Counted from the first letter of the stretch, positions 29,716 through 39,028 are shown. The stretch is DNA of 64,000 bases from Pseudomonadales bacterium (GCA_023300545.1 JALZVT010000044.1:53125-117124), one strand, 5' to 3'. Numbers and translations: made by a program. The notes: generated by a model not told the origin, from the sequence alone.

Positions 29716-30474
29716 TTAACGAATGCGATAACTCAGTTGGAATACAAATTGCGACGGCGAAAATTCCGCTTGGCCAAAACGTCCATCGCTACCGAGGCTG
29801 TTCCAGCGGTAGGCAATGTCGAGATTAAATGTTCTGACTGAGCCACCCAATCCAAGTGCGGCGTATTGGTGGTCGTCAAAGGTATTCTTCGCGGTGAGCT
29901 CTACCGCGCCCAGTTCAGCGTACCAATAAGCGCGCTTAACCAGACGCTTGCTATAGCGCAGCTCCGCTGCAATGGATGGCGTATCGTGTTCGTAGTAGTT
30001 GGGCGAGTAGTCTAGGGCGAACCCTAAGCCCGAACTGTGAGAGACATCGATGCCCAGCTCGGTGAAGTCCCACTCAATAGTCGATCCTGGATACTCCCGG
30101 TGCGCAATCGTCGCCGTTGCAAACCAGTTCTCGCTCAGTTCAAAACCACTGCCAATATAGGCCATAACAGAACGCTGGCGTTGCCGGTCGCCTACTTCGC
30201 GGGCTTGGTGTGTTTCGAGACCAAAGAATACCGTCGGCGTCGCCTGCCACTCAATGTTAAGGCCAAGGCTCGGCTCGCCAGCGGTTTCCGTTGTTCCGCG
30301 ATAGACCCAGTCGCTACTAAATTGCGCGACCACTCCGAGCTGACCAACGTCAGGGTCCGCGAGAGCGGCCGACGCACCACTAAGCCCGAACGATAAAACA
30401 ACCGAACCCCATACCCAGTGGCCTGTGCTTGATAGTAAAGACCGCGTGATAAGGATTACTCTTTTGTCAGCCAA
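29716..30474 (-). CDS. TorF family putative porin (outer-membrane beta-barrel)
   Basis: A 252 aa predicted beta-barrel with a signal peptide ending near ALADP. The first strand, VVAQFSSDWVYRGTTETAGEPS, split around the conserved SDxxYRG-like element, and the C-terminal aromatic strand FVFQLSYRIR match the TorF/Gcw_chp putative porin family. Its start overlaps the protease stop by 19 bp, so the two are translationally coupled. It presumably inserts in the outer membrane; its substrate and function are unknown. An alternative is a generic beta-barrel assigned by pattern only. Confidence 0.75.
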   Translation of the reverse strand: MADKRVILITRSLLSSTGHWVWGSVVLSFGLSGASAALADPDVGQLGVVAQFSSDWVYRGTTETAGEPSLGLNIEWQATPTVFFGLETHQAREVGDRQRQRSVMAYIGSGFELSENWFATATIAHREYPGSTIEWDFTELGIDVSHSSGLGFALDYSPNYYEHDTPSIAAELRYSKRLVKRAYWYAELGAVELTAKNTFDDHQYAALGLGGSVRTFNLDIAYRWNSLGSDGRFGQAEFSPSQFVFQLSYRIR

Positions 30475-31649
30475 TCCGCCAGATGGGCCTGGATTTCAGG
30501 TCGGTCTGCACCCGGATGTCGGTGCATCAAACTAGCGGCCATCGCCACAATTTGCGGAGTAGCGATCGAGTGGCCTGAGAACAGACCATAACCACCCATG
30601 GGCGCAAGGGAAAGCGCTTGTCGGGGCGCTACAAACACATTCCCCAGCGTCGATTCAGAGGTCAACCATCCATCCGCTGCACCATACGCGTAGATCACCC
30701 CGGCCTGTGGGGACGGGAATCGCTCTGCGGGGGGCCGTTTGTCGTCATACGCCGCGACAACCAGCGTTCCCTTATCGAGCAGAACACTGAGCAGTTCCTC
30801 CAGAACTCGATCGGAACGCCCGGTGAGACTCAGGTTCAGAATATCTGGCTCTAGGTCGATCGCCGCGTCGAAGGCCAACGCCAGAGTGAGGGTGTTGCAC
30901 TTGCCTCGGCCACCGCCGATCTGCCAGCACGCTCTTAAAATCCGCACTTCGGCCTCGCTCGCGAGAGCAGAAAGGCCGTTGGCGGAATTTGCAGTGGCGG
31001 CAATCAAACCCACCACTGCCGTGCCATGCGTTTCGGTCTTGGGCTGGCCACGTTGGCCGGCAAAGTTGGCGGCAACGAGTGAGCTGCCAGCGAAGTCGGG
31101 GTGCGATTGATCAGCGGATGTATCCACCACCGCAATTCTAACCCCCTTACCACGCTCAACGATCTGGGTGGCAAAGCGCAGCATCACTGAATTGTTTGAC
31201 GTACGGGGTTTTCCATCAGCGACCGATTGAGTTAAGAACTGATTGAACGGCTGCACCCAGCGTACCCGCGAGTCAGCACGCAAGGCCCGCAGAACTTCGG
31301 CTGATGGTTTTGCCACAACAAAACAATGCACCTTCAAGTTTTTCAACGGCCATTGTTCCAATACGGCCAGACTGTAGTGTGACGCGATCTCAGTTGTCGC
31401 ACGGCGCAGTATTGGGTCGTCTTCATAAGACAACCGCGCAGAATAGCCTGGCCCGCTGTTGCCCCGCTTTCTCCGCTCACTACGAGGGTCGTCGATAACA
31501 ACCATTATAAGGTCAGATTGAGTCTCCCAATCGGGCACCGCCTGAGTGGGTGTCGCAGCGCACCCAGTCAACGCAAGATTCGCCGCAAAGACAAGACTCA
31601 TAACGATCGCCCATCCGGCTCGCTTGAAGCGCGGGCGCAACATGCTCAC
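30456..31649 (-). CDS. S8 family (subtilisin-like) lipoprotein peptidase
   Basis: A 397 aa predicted lipoprotein protease with signal peptide and lipobox LTGC (Cys30). Residues about 95-135 resemble the end of an I9 prodomain (DSRVRWVQPFNQF). The subtilase fold carries D176 in VVDTSADQSHPDF, H208 in HGTAVVGLIA and S361 in FSGHSIATPQIVAM. The oxyanion Asn expected in an A-A-G-N motif is Asp302 in AAYDD. The ATG overlaps the anti-sigma stop by 4 bp and the end overlaps the porin start. Placement after a sigma/anti-sigma pair suggests a regulatory or envelope-processing role; the target is unknown. Confidence 0.85.
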   Translation of the reverse strand: MSMLRPRFKRAGWAIVMSLVFAANLALTGCAATPTQAVPDWETQSDLIMVVIDDPRSERRKRGNSGPGYSARLSYEDDPILRRATTEIASHYSLAVLEQWPLKNLKVHCFVVAKPSAEVLRALRADSRVRWVQPFNQFLTQSVADGKPRTSNNSVMLRFATQIVERGKGVRIAVVDTSADQSHPDFAGSSLVAANFAGQRGQPKTETHGTAVVGLIAATANSANGLSALASEAEVRILRACWQIGGGRGKCNTLTLALAFDAAIDLEPDILNLSLTGRSDRVLEELLSVLLDKGTLVVAAYDDKRPPAERFPSPQAGVIYAYGAADGWLTSESTLGNVFVAPRQALSLAPMGGYGLFSGHSIATPQIVAMAASLMHRHPGADRPEIQAHLADWLTKE

Positions 31650-32239
31650 TCGCCCAACCGTTGCACAAAACGTACTCGTGAATCACGGGACAGGCGCTCA
31701 TGCACCTGGTCGATCGAGTGGCCATCAGCAATCGTAACGTCAATCGCATAGCTGCCTTTATGCTGATCAATCACGTTAAGACCGTACTCGGTAACAAGGG
31801 CGTCAAGAACCTCTGCTTGCGTCCCGTGGTGTGCAACTAATCGCAGAAACGGCTGGGTAAATTCTGGCACCGGGTCTGTGAGTAACTCATACTCGATAAC
31901 CCCGAGTTCCGCCGGTTTTTGCCCAAGAAATAGAAAGGCCAGCAACATCACTGCTGCCGTTGGGATACCCCAGGTAGACCAGTTGAGCCACTCCATAAAT
32001 GCAGGCTTAGTCCTCAAGCGATGTGTCACCTGTGAAAACTGGGGTCGCACCCTTTCGATTTCGGGTTCACCCTCACGCAGGGCCTGCTGCAGTTGCCGCT
32101 CGAATGTGAGCTGATCGCGCAGAGTCTCGTCGCGACGCAAAGCGGTCTCGACGTTTTTAATGTTGTCTAAAGACAGATGACCGTTCAGATAGTCTGCAAT
32201 GAGTGGTTCCATTGGGTGGATGTCTTTAGAACTTTTCAT
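31646..32239 (-). CDS. Membrane anti-sigma factor with periplasmic prodomain-like domain
   Basis: A 197 aa single-pass protein: a cytoplasmic N-terminal region with MEPLIADYLNGHLSLDNI and a helical heptad stretch (to about residue 80), one membrane helix (about 90-106, IPTAAVMLLAFLFLG) and a periplasmic domain (131-197). That domain runs AEVLDALVTEYGLNVID, YAIDVTIADG, then RDSRVRFVQ and resembles the I9 propeptide fold of subtilases; the DSRVR[F/W]VQ end is also present in the adjacent protease. No zinc-finger HxxxCxxC motif. ATGA overlaps join it to the sigma gene and to the protease. Anti-sigma role is inferred from position and topology. Confidence 0.75.
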   Translation of the reverse strand: MKSSKDIHPMEPLIADYLNGHLSLDNIKNVETALRRDETLRDQLTFERQLQQALREGEPEIERVRPQFSQVTHRLRTKPAFMEWLNWSTWGIPTAAVMLLAFLFLGQKPAELGVIEYELLTDPVPEFTQPFLRLVAHHGTQAEVLDALVTEYGLNVIDQHKGSYAIDVTIADGHSIDQVHERLSRDSRVRFVQRLGE

Positions 32240-32850
32240 GACATGGGCCTCGAACCGGGTTGCATACCTAATTGACTAGCCTCGAGCAAACCCCGAACCT
32301 TTAGCCGCGCATGATGCAGGCGCGTTTTAACGGTGTTCACCGGGCATTTCACGATCGCACCAATCTCCTCTGTGGAATAGCCTTCGAAATAGCACAATTC
32401 GACAACAAGCCGCTGTTTGGCAGGAAGCTTCTTTATAGCTGCACGAAGCAGTTCGCCATCGATCTCAGGCTCCTCAAGCGCTTGTTCGAATTCTGGTAAC
32501 TCTTGGCCAACCAAATTAATCACTGCATCTCGCCGTTGCTGTTTTTTTACCATTCGCAGGCACGATCGATAGGCAATAGAGAAAATCCAACTTGAGACCT
32601 TTGATCGCGCCTGGTACTGATGCGCCTTTTCCCAGACGGCCACCATCACATCGTTGTAAGACTCTTCGATCAGATCATCGTCTCGCGTCAGTCGCCTCAG
32701 AAACCCGACCAGTCGCGGCCGATATCGAAGGTAAATCGCCTCCATAGCGGCCACGTCACGATCAGCAGCAATGCGGGACATCAACGCGCGATCCTGAGGA
32801 TCGGTCTCCGATTCTTCACGCTGCCTGTCGACCAACTTGCTACTCGCCAT
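32236..32850 (-). CDS. RNA polymerase ECF-type sigma factor
   Basis: A 204 aa sigma-70 family protein with region 2 (AMEAIYLRYRPRLVGFLRRL, then DLIEESYNDVMVAVWEKA and SSWIFSIAYRSCLRM) and region 4 (KLPAKQRLVVELCYFEGYST, EEIGAIVKCPVNTVKTRLHHAR). The ATG at 32850 is chosen for its AGGA site; an upstream in-frame extension to 32931 lacks one. It overlaps the anti-sigma gene by 4 bp. It probably controls its own operon and perhaps the divergent TonB receptor; the inducing signal is unknown. Confidence 0.9.
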   Translation of the reverse strand: MASSKLVDRQREESETDPQDRALMSRIAADRDVAAMEAIYLRYRPRLVGFLRRLTRDDDLIEESYNDVMVAVWEKAHQYQARSKVSSWIFSIAYRSCLRMVKKQQRRDAVINLVGQELPEFEQALEEPEIDGELLRAAIKKLPAKQRLVVELCYFEGYSTEEIGAIVKCPVNTVKTRLHHARLKVRGLLEASQLGMQPGSRPMS

Positions 32851-33270
32851 GAGTCCTGCGCTTATTGTTGTACTGAACCGTATGAGCACAGCCACTGCGT
32901 TTAGGTTCAATGTCCAACCAAAATTAATCACTCATTCTGAGCCGGGACAGAAAAACGCTGGCCAACGTCCACAACCTGGCACACCAAAGGGATGTACAGA
33001 TAGAACGGGTGTATAGATAGAAGGGGCGCGGCTTTATGGGCCTCTTCGGACAAAGCTCGCTGCGAGACACCTAACTTAACTTCAGTACGTGCCATTCAAA
33101 CCCCCAATTGTCAATTGGAAATCAATATGAACTAACTGAGTAATGGCAAAGTTAATCCCCTATTTACTATTGTAACGTTGCGAAATCTAAGGAACTATTG
33201 AAATAACATTGCACAGCAATTGTGTATGCAAGCCGCACCGCGGCAAAAACAAGGTAGTAGAGGGGATTCT
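32851..33270. promoter_or_regulatory. Divergent control region between the ECF operon and the TonB receptor
   Basis: A 420 bp gap with no gene. It holds two 16 bp direct repeats, GTACAGATAGAACGGG (32994-33009) and GTATAGATAGAAGGGG (33011-33026), 17 bp apart and 14/16 identical, and a perfect inverted repeat CCAATTG-T-CAATTGG (33104-33118). An AGGGG site at 33261-33265 precedes the receptor ATG. No promoter can be assigned with confidence. Confidence 0.5.
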
Positions 33271-35811
33271 ATGAGTTACCAGCGTTTCAGGCGAGCACGA
33301 TCTCGCGCAGTAAAGAGATTTTATGGGGCATCATTTTTTGCCGCCCTAGCCAGCATGGTCGCGCCCACCAGCGTTTTGGCCCAATCATCCGCCGACGTCG
33401 ATGAGGTCATGGAAGAGGTTGTAGTGACGGCCCGCAACACCGAAGAAACCCTACAAGAAGTGCCCGTTGCCATCACCGCCATTGGCAGAGACACACTGGA
33501 TATTTTCCGCATCGACGAAGCGGAAGATCTGCTCTCCCGCATACCCGCACTCAGCATCAACATCGGTGGCTCTGGCGCGAGCGCACAGATCAACTTGCGT
33601 GGTGTTGGCTCTTCGAGCATCTCCAACGCCTTCGATTCGGCCATCGCACTCAACTACGATGGCATCTCCGTTAGCACCCAACGGCTGTTACAAAGCGCCT
33701 TTTTCGACGTTGAACAGGTCAGCGTGCTGAAAGGGCCACAATCGCTTTATTTTGGTAAGGCAGCCTCTGGCGGTGTACTCGCGCTACGTTCAGCCGAACC
33801 GACAGAGCAATGGGAAGTAGGCGCCAAATCGTCGTACGAATTCGACGAAAACGGCACTACTTTTGGCGGCTTTGTTTCTGGCCCTCTAAGCGAGACACTT
33901 GGGTTCAGACTTGCGGCGGAATACCAAACCATCGATAAATTCGTGGTGATCGACGACCTCTCGCCTACAATCGACAATAATCGCGGTCTGAACAACCTTG
34001 TGGCACGCGCAACCTTCGATTGGAACCCCACCGATACCGTCAACGCCAATCTTAAAGTCAACTACAACCGTCAGCGCTCACAAACATTGAACGGCCGGCT
34101 GGACGTTTTTTGTGGGGGCGACGGCGTGCCTGATCCATCCATTGTGGTCGGCGGCGCCTTTGGTGCAACACCAGGCATCGACCTGTTCCCAGCCTCTCAC
34201 GACTGCGACATTAACGACGGCAGATTTGTCAGCAACGATGGCAACGCCCTTATCAATGTCGTGCCAACCGGGTCGCCCGGCGAAAATCGTAGCGACATTA
34301 GCCAAGCCTACAATGACACCGACACCTACTTTGGACGCCTGAAGGTAGAGGCCGATCTGAGCGACACCTTTGCGCTAACCGTTCTTCTCGGCTATGTCGA
34401 CATGGATAACGAATACAATGATTCGTTCAACTCCACCGGACAAAACCCGGACGGCAGCCCCGCAGGTCTGGTAGCCCCGTTTGGAAATACGCTCGAGCAG
34501 TTCACTAGTGAAGTTCGACTGGCAAGTAATTTCAGCGGTCCATTTAACTTTCAGGTTGGCGCTTTCTGGGAAGACCGTGACATTGGGCTAATCACCTCAC
34601 AAAACGCGTTTAACCCATCCATTCTCGGCGCTCTGGCCGGCCCTACAGGACTCCCTTTCGGTCCCGACGCTGCCACCGGCTTCACCTTCGACTGGCTGGC
34701 TGATCGTCCGATCGAGGCCGAAGCATTGTCGTTCTTTGTCAGTGGCGAATTCGCTATCTCTGAGAAGTGGGAGCTGTCGGGCGGAGTGCGCTATACCGAC
34801 GAAGATAAAAGCACTTCTATCGCCTTCCCATTTGTTCACTCGTTTGTAACCAACATCTTCGGCGCCGTTGCTAGCGGTTTCTCCACCGACGACATCGATT
34901 TCAGCGACGACGAATGGTCTCCTGAGGTGGTCTTGCGCTACATTCACAATGACAATATGTCGTTCTACGGTGCGTACAAGACGGGCTTTAAGTCTGGCGG
35001 CATAGACAACAACACCCTGCCAACAACAGGTACGATCCTTGCTGACCTCAACAGTACAGACGACGCCGTTAGAGACGCAGCGGCTGAACTGTTAACCTTC
35101 GCCTCGGAAACCTCTGAAGGCTTTGAACTCGGCCTGCGTTCTCAGTGGTTTGATCGGACGTTAACCTTGAATGCCACGGCATTCTTTTTCGAATACGAAG
35201 ACCAGCAAGTACAGCTCTTTGATCCAGTCTTATTCGGCTTCGACACCTTCAATGCTGGTGAGCTCACCACCCAAGGTATCGACATCGACTTCGCCTGGGC
35301 CACACCCATTGAAGGCCTTAGCGTCTTTGGTGCCTGGGGCTTCCTGGACGCGGAGGTTACGGGTGACCTGATCACCTCGACCGGCGCCAACCTCAACGGC
35401 CGCGAAGCGTCAAGAGCACCCACCTGGTCTGGCAACATCGCCATTGACTATGAGACTAGGGTCTCTGATGCGTTGCGGTTGCGTATCAGCCCGAACTTCT
35501 TCTTCTCAGACAGCTACTTTGCCGGTGGGGCGTCGAGAAACGAATTTGATGCCGTCACCAACCCTCAGGGCGACTTCAAGCAGGACAGCTACGTCACCAT
35601 CGACCTGAATGTCTCACTAATCTCAGATTCAGCTAACTGGCGGTTGTCGCTGATTGCAAGCAACCTCACCGACGAGCAGATTGTCAACACCGGTGGCCCA
35701 GCCCCGTTCCGGCCAGCACCGGCGGGTAGTCCACCAACAGGTGGCGATGATCAGCTAGTCAATCTGCGCCGTGGTCGCCAAGTCTTTGTCGAGGCCTCGT
35801 ACAACTTCTAA
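33271..35811 (+). CDS. TonB-dependent outer-membrane receptor
   Basis: An 846 aa predicted outer-membrane transporter. A signal peptide ends near VLAQSS, followed by the plug domain with EEVVVTARNTEETLQEVPVAI, split around the usual VTA-R element, and LSRIPALSIN..INLRG; the long beta-barrel ends in VFVEASYNF with a terminal Phe. The plug loop has SVLKGPQSLYFGKAASGGVL, typical of the family. Substrate unknown; the plug resembles the large group seen in marine bacteria. The ATG at 33271 has AGGGG upstream; an extension to 33220 is not needed. Divergent from the ECF operon. Confidence 0.9.
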   Translation: MSYQRFRRARSRAVKRFYGASFFAALASMVAPTSVLAQSSADVDEVMEEVVVTARNTEETLQEVPVAITAIGRDTLDIFRIDEAEDLLSRIPALSINIGGSGASAQINLRGVGSSSISNAFDSAIALNYDGISVSTQRLLQSAFFDVEQVSVLKGPQSLYFGKAASGGVLALRSAEPTEQWEVGAKSSYEFDENGTTFGGFVSGPLSETLGFRLAAEYQTIDKFVVIDDLSPTIDNNRGLNNLVARATFDWNPTDTVNANLKVNYNRQRSQTLNGRLDVFCGGDGVPDPSIVVGGAFGATPGIDLFPASHDCDINDGRFVSNDGNALINVVPTGSPGENRSDISQAYNDTDTYFGRLKVEADLSDTFALTVLLGYVDMDNEYNDSFNSTGQNPDGSPAGLVAPFGNTLEQFTSEVRLASNFSGPFNFQVGAFWEDRDIGLITSQNAFNPSILGALAGPTGLPFGPDAATGFTFDWLADRPIEAEALSFFVSGEFAISEKWELSGGVRYTDEDKSTSIAFPFVHSFVTNIFGAVASGFSTDDIDFSDDEWSPEVVLRYIHNDNMSFYGAYKTGFKSGGIDNNTLPTTGTILADLNSTDDAVRDAAAELLTFASETSEGFELGLRSQWFDRTLTLNATAFFFEYEDQQVQLFDPVLFGFDTFNAGELTTQGIDIDFAWATPIEGLSVFGAWGFLDAEVTGDLITSTGANLNGREASRAPTWSGNIAIDYETRVSDALRLRISPNFFFSDSYFAGGASRNEFDAVTNPQGDFKQDSYVTIDLNVSLISDSANWRLSLIASNLTDEQIVNTGGPAPFRPAPAGSPPTGGDDQLVNLRRGRQVFVEASYNF

Positions 35812-35832
35812 TCAACCGACGTAGGCCAAAAA

Positions 35833-35858
35833 GTTAGGCGGTGAAGCCGCCGCCTAAC
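35833..35858 (+). terminator. Hairpin after the TonB receptor gene
   Basis: Arms GTTAGGCGG (35833-35841) and CCGCCTAAC (35850-35858) form a 9 bp stem 21 bp after the stop. There is an A-run before it but no T-run after it on the plus strand, so it is a weak or factor-assisted stop. The rest of the 241 bp gap up to 36053 shows nothing I can name. Confidence 0.5.
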
Positions 35859-36052
35859 TCACGCCCAACAGCCCGCTGTCACGCCCTGTGACAGAATACT
35901 GCCGAATATCGATGCTCATTGGCTCCAATGAGCGCCAAAAAGCCCCCGAAAATAACTCCCAAAAAACACAACCAGCGCGGCAACAATCCCCGAGTTGACG
36001 TGTCTTAAATTGGCGCTATCTTCTTACCACCAACTCTGACGGCTATCTTCTT

Positions 36053-37636
36053 ATGACCATGAGACAACAATTCTCGATCTTTGCGCTCGCCGCGCCTCTT
36101 TTACTGCTGGTGCTGGGTTCAATCTGGTCCGGCGCGCTGTACGGCTTTGTTGTCCTGCTGCCGCTCATCATCCTGGGGTTGGTAGACATGTTTCAAACCA
36201 GCCACACCATTCGCCGCCTTTACCCGGTGCTCGGCCACTTTCGGTATGCACTGGAGTCATTGCGCCCCGAGATTCAGCAGTATTTTGTCGAAACAGAAAC
36301 CAGCGGCACCCCCATTCCGCGAGAGTTTCGCTCGCTGATCTACCAAAGAGCCAAAGGCGCCAGAGACACGCGCCCCTTTGGCACCATATTCGACGTGAAT
36401 CGACCAGGGTATGAATGGCTCAATCACTCGATGGTGCCAAAGCACGCAACCGAGTTGGCTCCTCGCGTTAAGTTTGGTGGCGATGAATGCACCCAGCCCT
36501 ATGAAGCATCACCGTTAAACATATCTGCGATGAGCTACGGCGCTCTAAGCAAAAACGCCATTATGGCCCTGAACAAAGGCGCAAAAATTGGCGGCTTCTC
36601 CCACAACACAGGTGAAGGCAGCCTAAGCCCCTATCACCTTGAGCACGGCGGCGATATCGTGTGGCAAATCGGCACTGGCTACTTTGGCTGCCGAAATGCC
36701 GATGGCGACTTCGACGCTGACCTGTTCAGCGAAAACAGCCAACGTGACGCGGTCAAAATGATCGAGATTAAACTGTCACAAGGCGCCAAGCCTGGCCACG
36801 GCGGCATTCTTCCTGCGGCCAAGCTGACCGAAGAAATTGCCCGCATACGCCACGTGTCGATGGGCAGCGACGTTGTGTCACCGCCAGCCCACACCGCGTT
36901 TTCAACACCGCGCGGCCTGCTTGAATTTGTCGCGCAACTGCGCAAATTATCGGGCGGCAAGCCCGTCGGCTTCAAGCTGTGTATCGGCCGACGAGATGAA
37001 TTTCTCGCAATCTGCAAAGCGATGCTCGACATGCAGGTGTACCCCGACTTCATAACCGTCGACGGTGGTGAGGGCGGAACGGGTGCAGCGCCCACCGAAA
37101 TGACCAACTCCATTGGCACACCGCTGCGTGACGCTCTGATCTTTGTGAACAACGCATTGATCGGCTGTGGGCTGCGCGACAAGATGCGCCTCATTGCGTC
37201 TGGCAAGATGTTTTCGGCGTTTCATATTGTTCGCGCCATGGCACTGGGCGCAGACACCGTTAACTCTGCCCGCGGCATGATGCTGGCGCTCGGCTGCATT
37301 CAGGCAAGAGCCTGTAATACAGATGAATGCCCAACCGGAATTGCCACCCAGAATCCTTCGCGCAACAAAGGTCTGGTGGTTACCAGTAAAGCTCAGCGAG
37401 TCGCCAATTTTCAGCGCGAAACCGTTGCCAATGCGGCAGAGTTAATCGCAGCCGCGGGGCTCGACAGTTTTGGCGAGCTCACCCCACAGCACATCAATCG
37501 CCGGGTGCAGGGCACAGACGTTAAAACCTACGCGCAGCTTTATCCGTCGATCACGTCCAAGTGCCTACTCGAATCGGGCGCAGCACCGCTCGACTGGCAG
37601 GATGATTGGGACAGAGCCGACGCGAATGCCTGGTAG
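36053..37636 (+). CDS. FMN-binding glutamate synthase family protein (membrane-anchored)
   Basis: A 527 aa protein with two N-terminal hydrophobic segments (about residues 8-27 and 30-50) and a glutamate-synthase-type alpha/beta barrel. It has SPLNISAMSYGALSKNA, HNTGEGSLS, KPGHGGILPAAK, ITVDGGEGGTGAAP and a 3Fe-4S-type cluster C-x5-C-x4-C in GCIQARACNTDECPTG. It lacks the amidotransferase domain and does not sit next to gltD, so a true glutamate synthase is unlikely; the physiological substrate of this family is not settled. Single gene, convergent with the serine hydrolase. Confidence 0.9.
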   Translation: MTMRQQFSIFALAAPLLLLVLGSIWSGALYGFVVLLPLIILGLVDMFQTSHTIRRLYPVLGHFRYALESLRPEIQQYFVETETSGTPIPREFRSLIYQRAKGARDTRPFGTIFDVNRPGYEWLNHSMVPKHATELAPRVKFGGDECTQPYEASPLNISAMSYGALSKNAIMALNKGAKIGGFSHNTGEGSLSPYHLEHGGDIVWQIGTGYFGCRNADGDFDADLFSENSQRDAVKMIEIKLSQGAKPGHGGILPAAKLTEEIARIRHVSMGSDVVSPPAHTAFSTPRGLLEFVAQLRKLSGGKPVGFKLCIGRRDEFLAICKAMLDMQVYPDFITVDGGEGGTGAAPTEMTNSIGTPLRDALIFVNNALIGCGLRDKMRLIASGKMFSAFHIVRAMALGADTVNSARGMMLALGCIQARACNTDECPTGIATQNPSRNKGLVVTSKAQRVANFQRETVANAAELIAAAGLDSFGELTPQHINRRVQGTDVKTYAQLYPSITSKCLLESGAAPLDWQDDWDRADANAW

Positions 37637-37654
37637 CCACGTCTGACGGCCCAT

Positions 37655-37683
37655 GGCGGTAGCGCTATAAGTAAGCTACCGCC
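37655..37683. terminator. Hairpin between convergent genes
   Basis: GGCGGTAGC (37655-37663) pairs with GCTACCGCC (37675-37683), a 9 bp stem with an 11-base loop in the 66 bp between two converging stops. No T-run on either side; it could act as a two-way stop or barrier. Confidence 0.5.
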
Positions 37684-37702
37684 GCAAACCCAGGTAAGAA
37701 CC

Positions 37703-38977
37703 TCAGTCAACCAAACTTTGATAGACCAGCGCCTGAAAATCTTGGCGAATGTTGAGATGCGTGTAAGGCCGAACCTGGGTCATGATCACTGCAACCAGTT
37801 CCTTTTCAGGGTCGACCCAGCTTAGCGTGCAATACGCCCCACCCCAGTAACCAGCGCCCAAACTCAGCGGCGTGGCCGCAGCCCCACGATCAACTACTAC
37901 GCCATAACCCAAACCAAACCCCATACCTGGGCCAGGCAACCACAGCGGTAGATCACCCGTGTGATTCGCAAGCATCAGCGACACCGTAGTTGGCGCTAGC
38001 AATCGCGCGTCATCAAGCACACCGCCGCCAAGCATCATGAGCTGGAACCGCAGATAGTCGTCGATGGTCGATACCATGCCGCCAGCACCGCGAAACAGCC
38101 GCTGTGGGCCCGTCACAAAGCGGCTCGCTACGCCCGCAGGGTCTTGCAGCACTATCTTTTTATCAGCGCCGGGCTTGTATTGCGCCGCAAGCCGCGTCGC
38201 GCGCTCCCCATCAAGATAAAACTTCGAATCAACCATACCCAGCGGGTCGAAGATTCGCGTTTGCATAAACTCATCGAGCGGTTGCTGGGAGATCACCTCG
38301 ACAAGCCGCCCCACCACATCGGTGGCTATGGAATATTCCCAGGCTTCTCCGGGGTGAAAGTTCAACGGCAAGGTTGAAAGCCGCTTGATGAAGGTCTCCA
38401 GAGTGTCGTCAGCCCGAGGCTTCATCACGCGCTGATAGTGCTTGATGCCCGTACCACGATAGTTATTGGCGAGTCCGGCTGTATGGGTTAACAGGTCACG
38501 AACTTGCATAGGTCGCCGTGGATCAAGCAGTTTGCCTGTGACACCACTGGCATCAGCCGTGCTAGAAACTTTTACCTTGGCAAACTCTGGCAGAAACTTG
38601 GCAACCGGGTCGCGCAGCTGAAACTTGCCTTCCTCCCACAGCATCATCAATGCAACGGAGGTAATGGGCTTGGTCATCGACGCGATGCGAAAGATCGTGT
38701 CACGTTCCATCGGAGTCTTGTTGGCGACATCGCGAAAGCCGTGTGTTTCGAGATGAACCAGCTTGCCGCGACGAACAATTGCTGTGACCGTTCCGGGCAC
38801 TAGCCCTTCGTCTATATAGGCACGCATCGCTGGCGCAATTCGCCCAAGTCGCTCGCTCGACATACCCACCGATTCGGCCTTGGCCGCGAGCCAGGGCGCC
38901 GCTTGGGTCGACGCCGCAGTGAGCGACAACAAAACAGTAACGAGTAGCGCGTTTGCAGCGATTCGAAATGCGTTCAT
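37703..38977 (-). CDS. Beta-lactamase family serine hydrolase (class C / EstB-like)
   Basis: A 424 aa exported protein with a signal peptide ending near TQAAPW. It has S100-x-x-K103 in IASMTKPIT, a tyrosine in WEYSIATD at the usual YxN position and a W-G-G in GAGYWGGAY in place of KTG. This pattern fits esterase/peptidase-like members rather than true AmpC. Substrate unknown. The ATG at 38977 has AAGGA upstream; an upstream start at 38992 is less likely. Monocistronic. Confidence 0.87.
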   Translation of the reverse strand: MNAFRIAANALLVTVLLSLTAASTQAAPWLAAKAESVGMSSERLGRIAPAMRAYIDEGLVPGTVTAIVRRGKLVHLETHGFRDVANKTPMERDTIFRIASMTKPITSVALMMLWEEGKFQLRDPVAKFLPEFAKVKVSSTADASGVTGKLLDPRRPMQVRDLLTHTAGLANNYRGTGIKHYQRVMKPRADDTLETFIKRLSTLPLNFHPGEAWEYSIATDVVGRLVEVISQQPLDEFMQTRIFDPLGMVDSKFYLDGERATRLAAQYKPGADKKIVLQDPAGVASRFVTGPQRLFRGAGGMVSTIDDYLRFQLMMLGGGVLDDARLLAPTTVSLMLANHTGDLPLWLPGPGMGFGLGYGVVVDRGAAATPLSLGAGYWGGAYCTLSWVDPEKELVAVIMTQVRPYTHLNIRQDFQALVYQSLVD

Positions 38978-39028
38978 GTGGGGTCCTTCCAAAATGATAC
39001 GGAGCTTAGTTGGCGTCTCTCAATCTTC

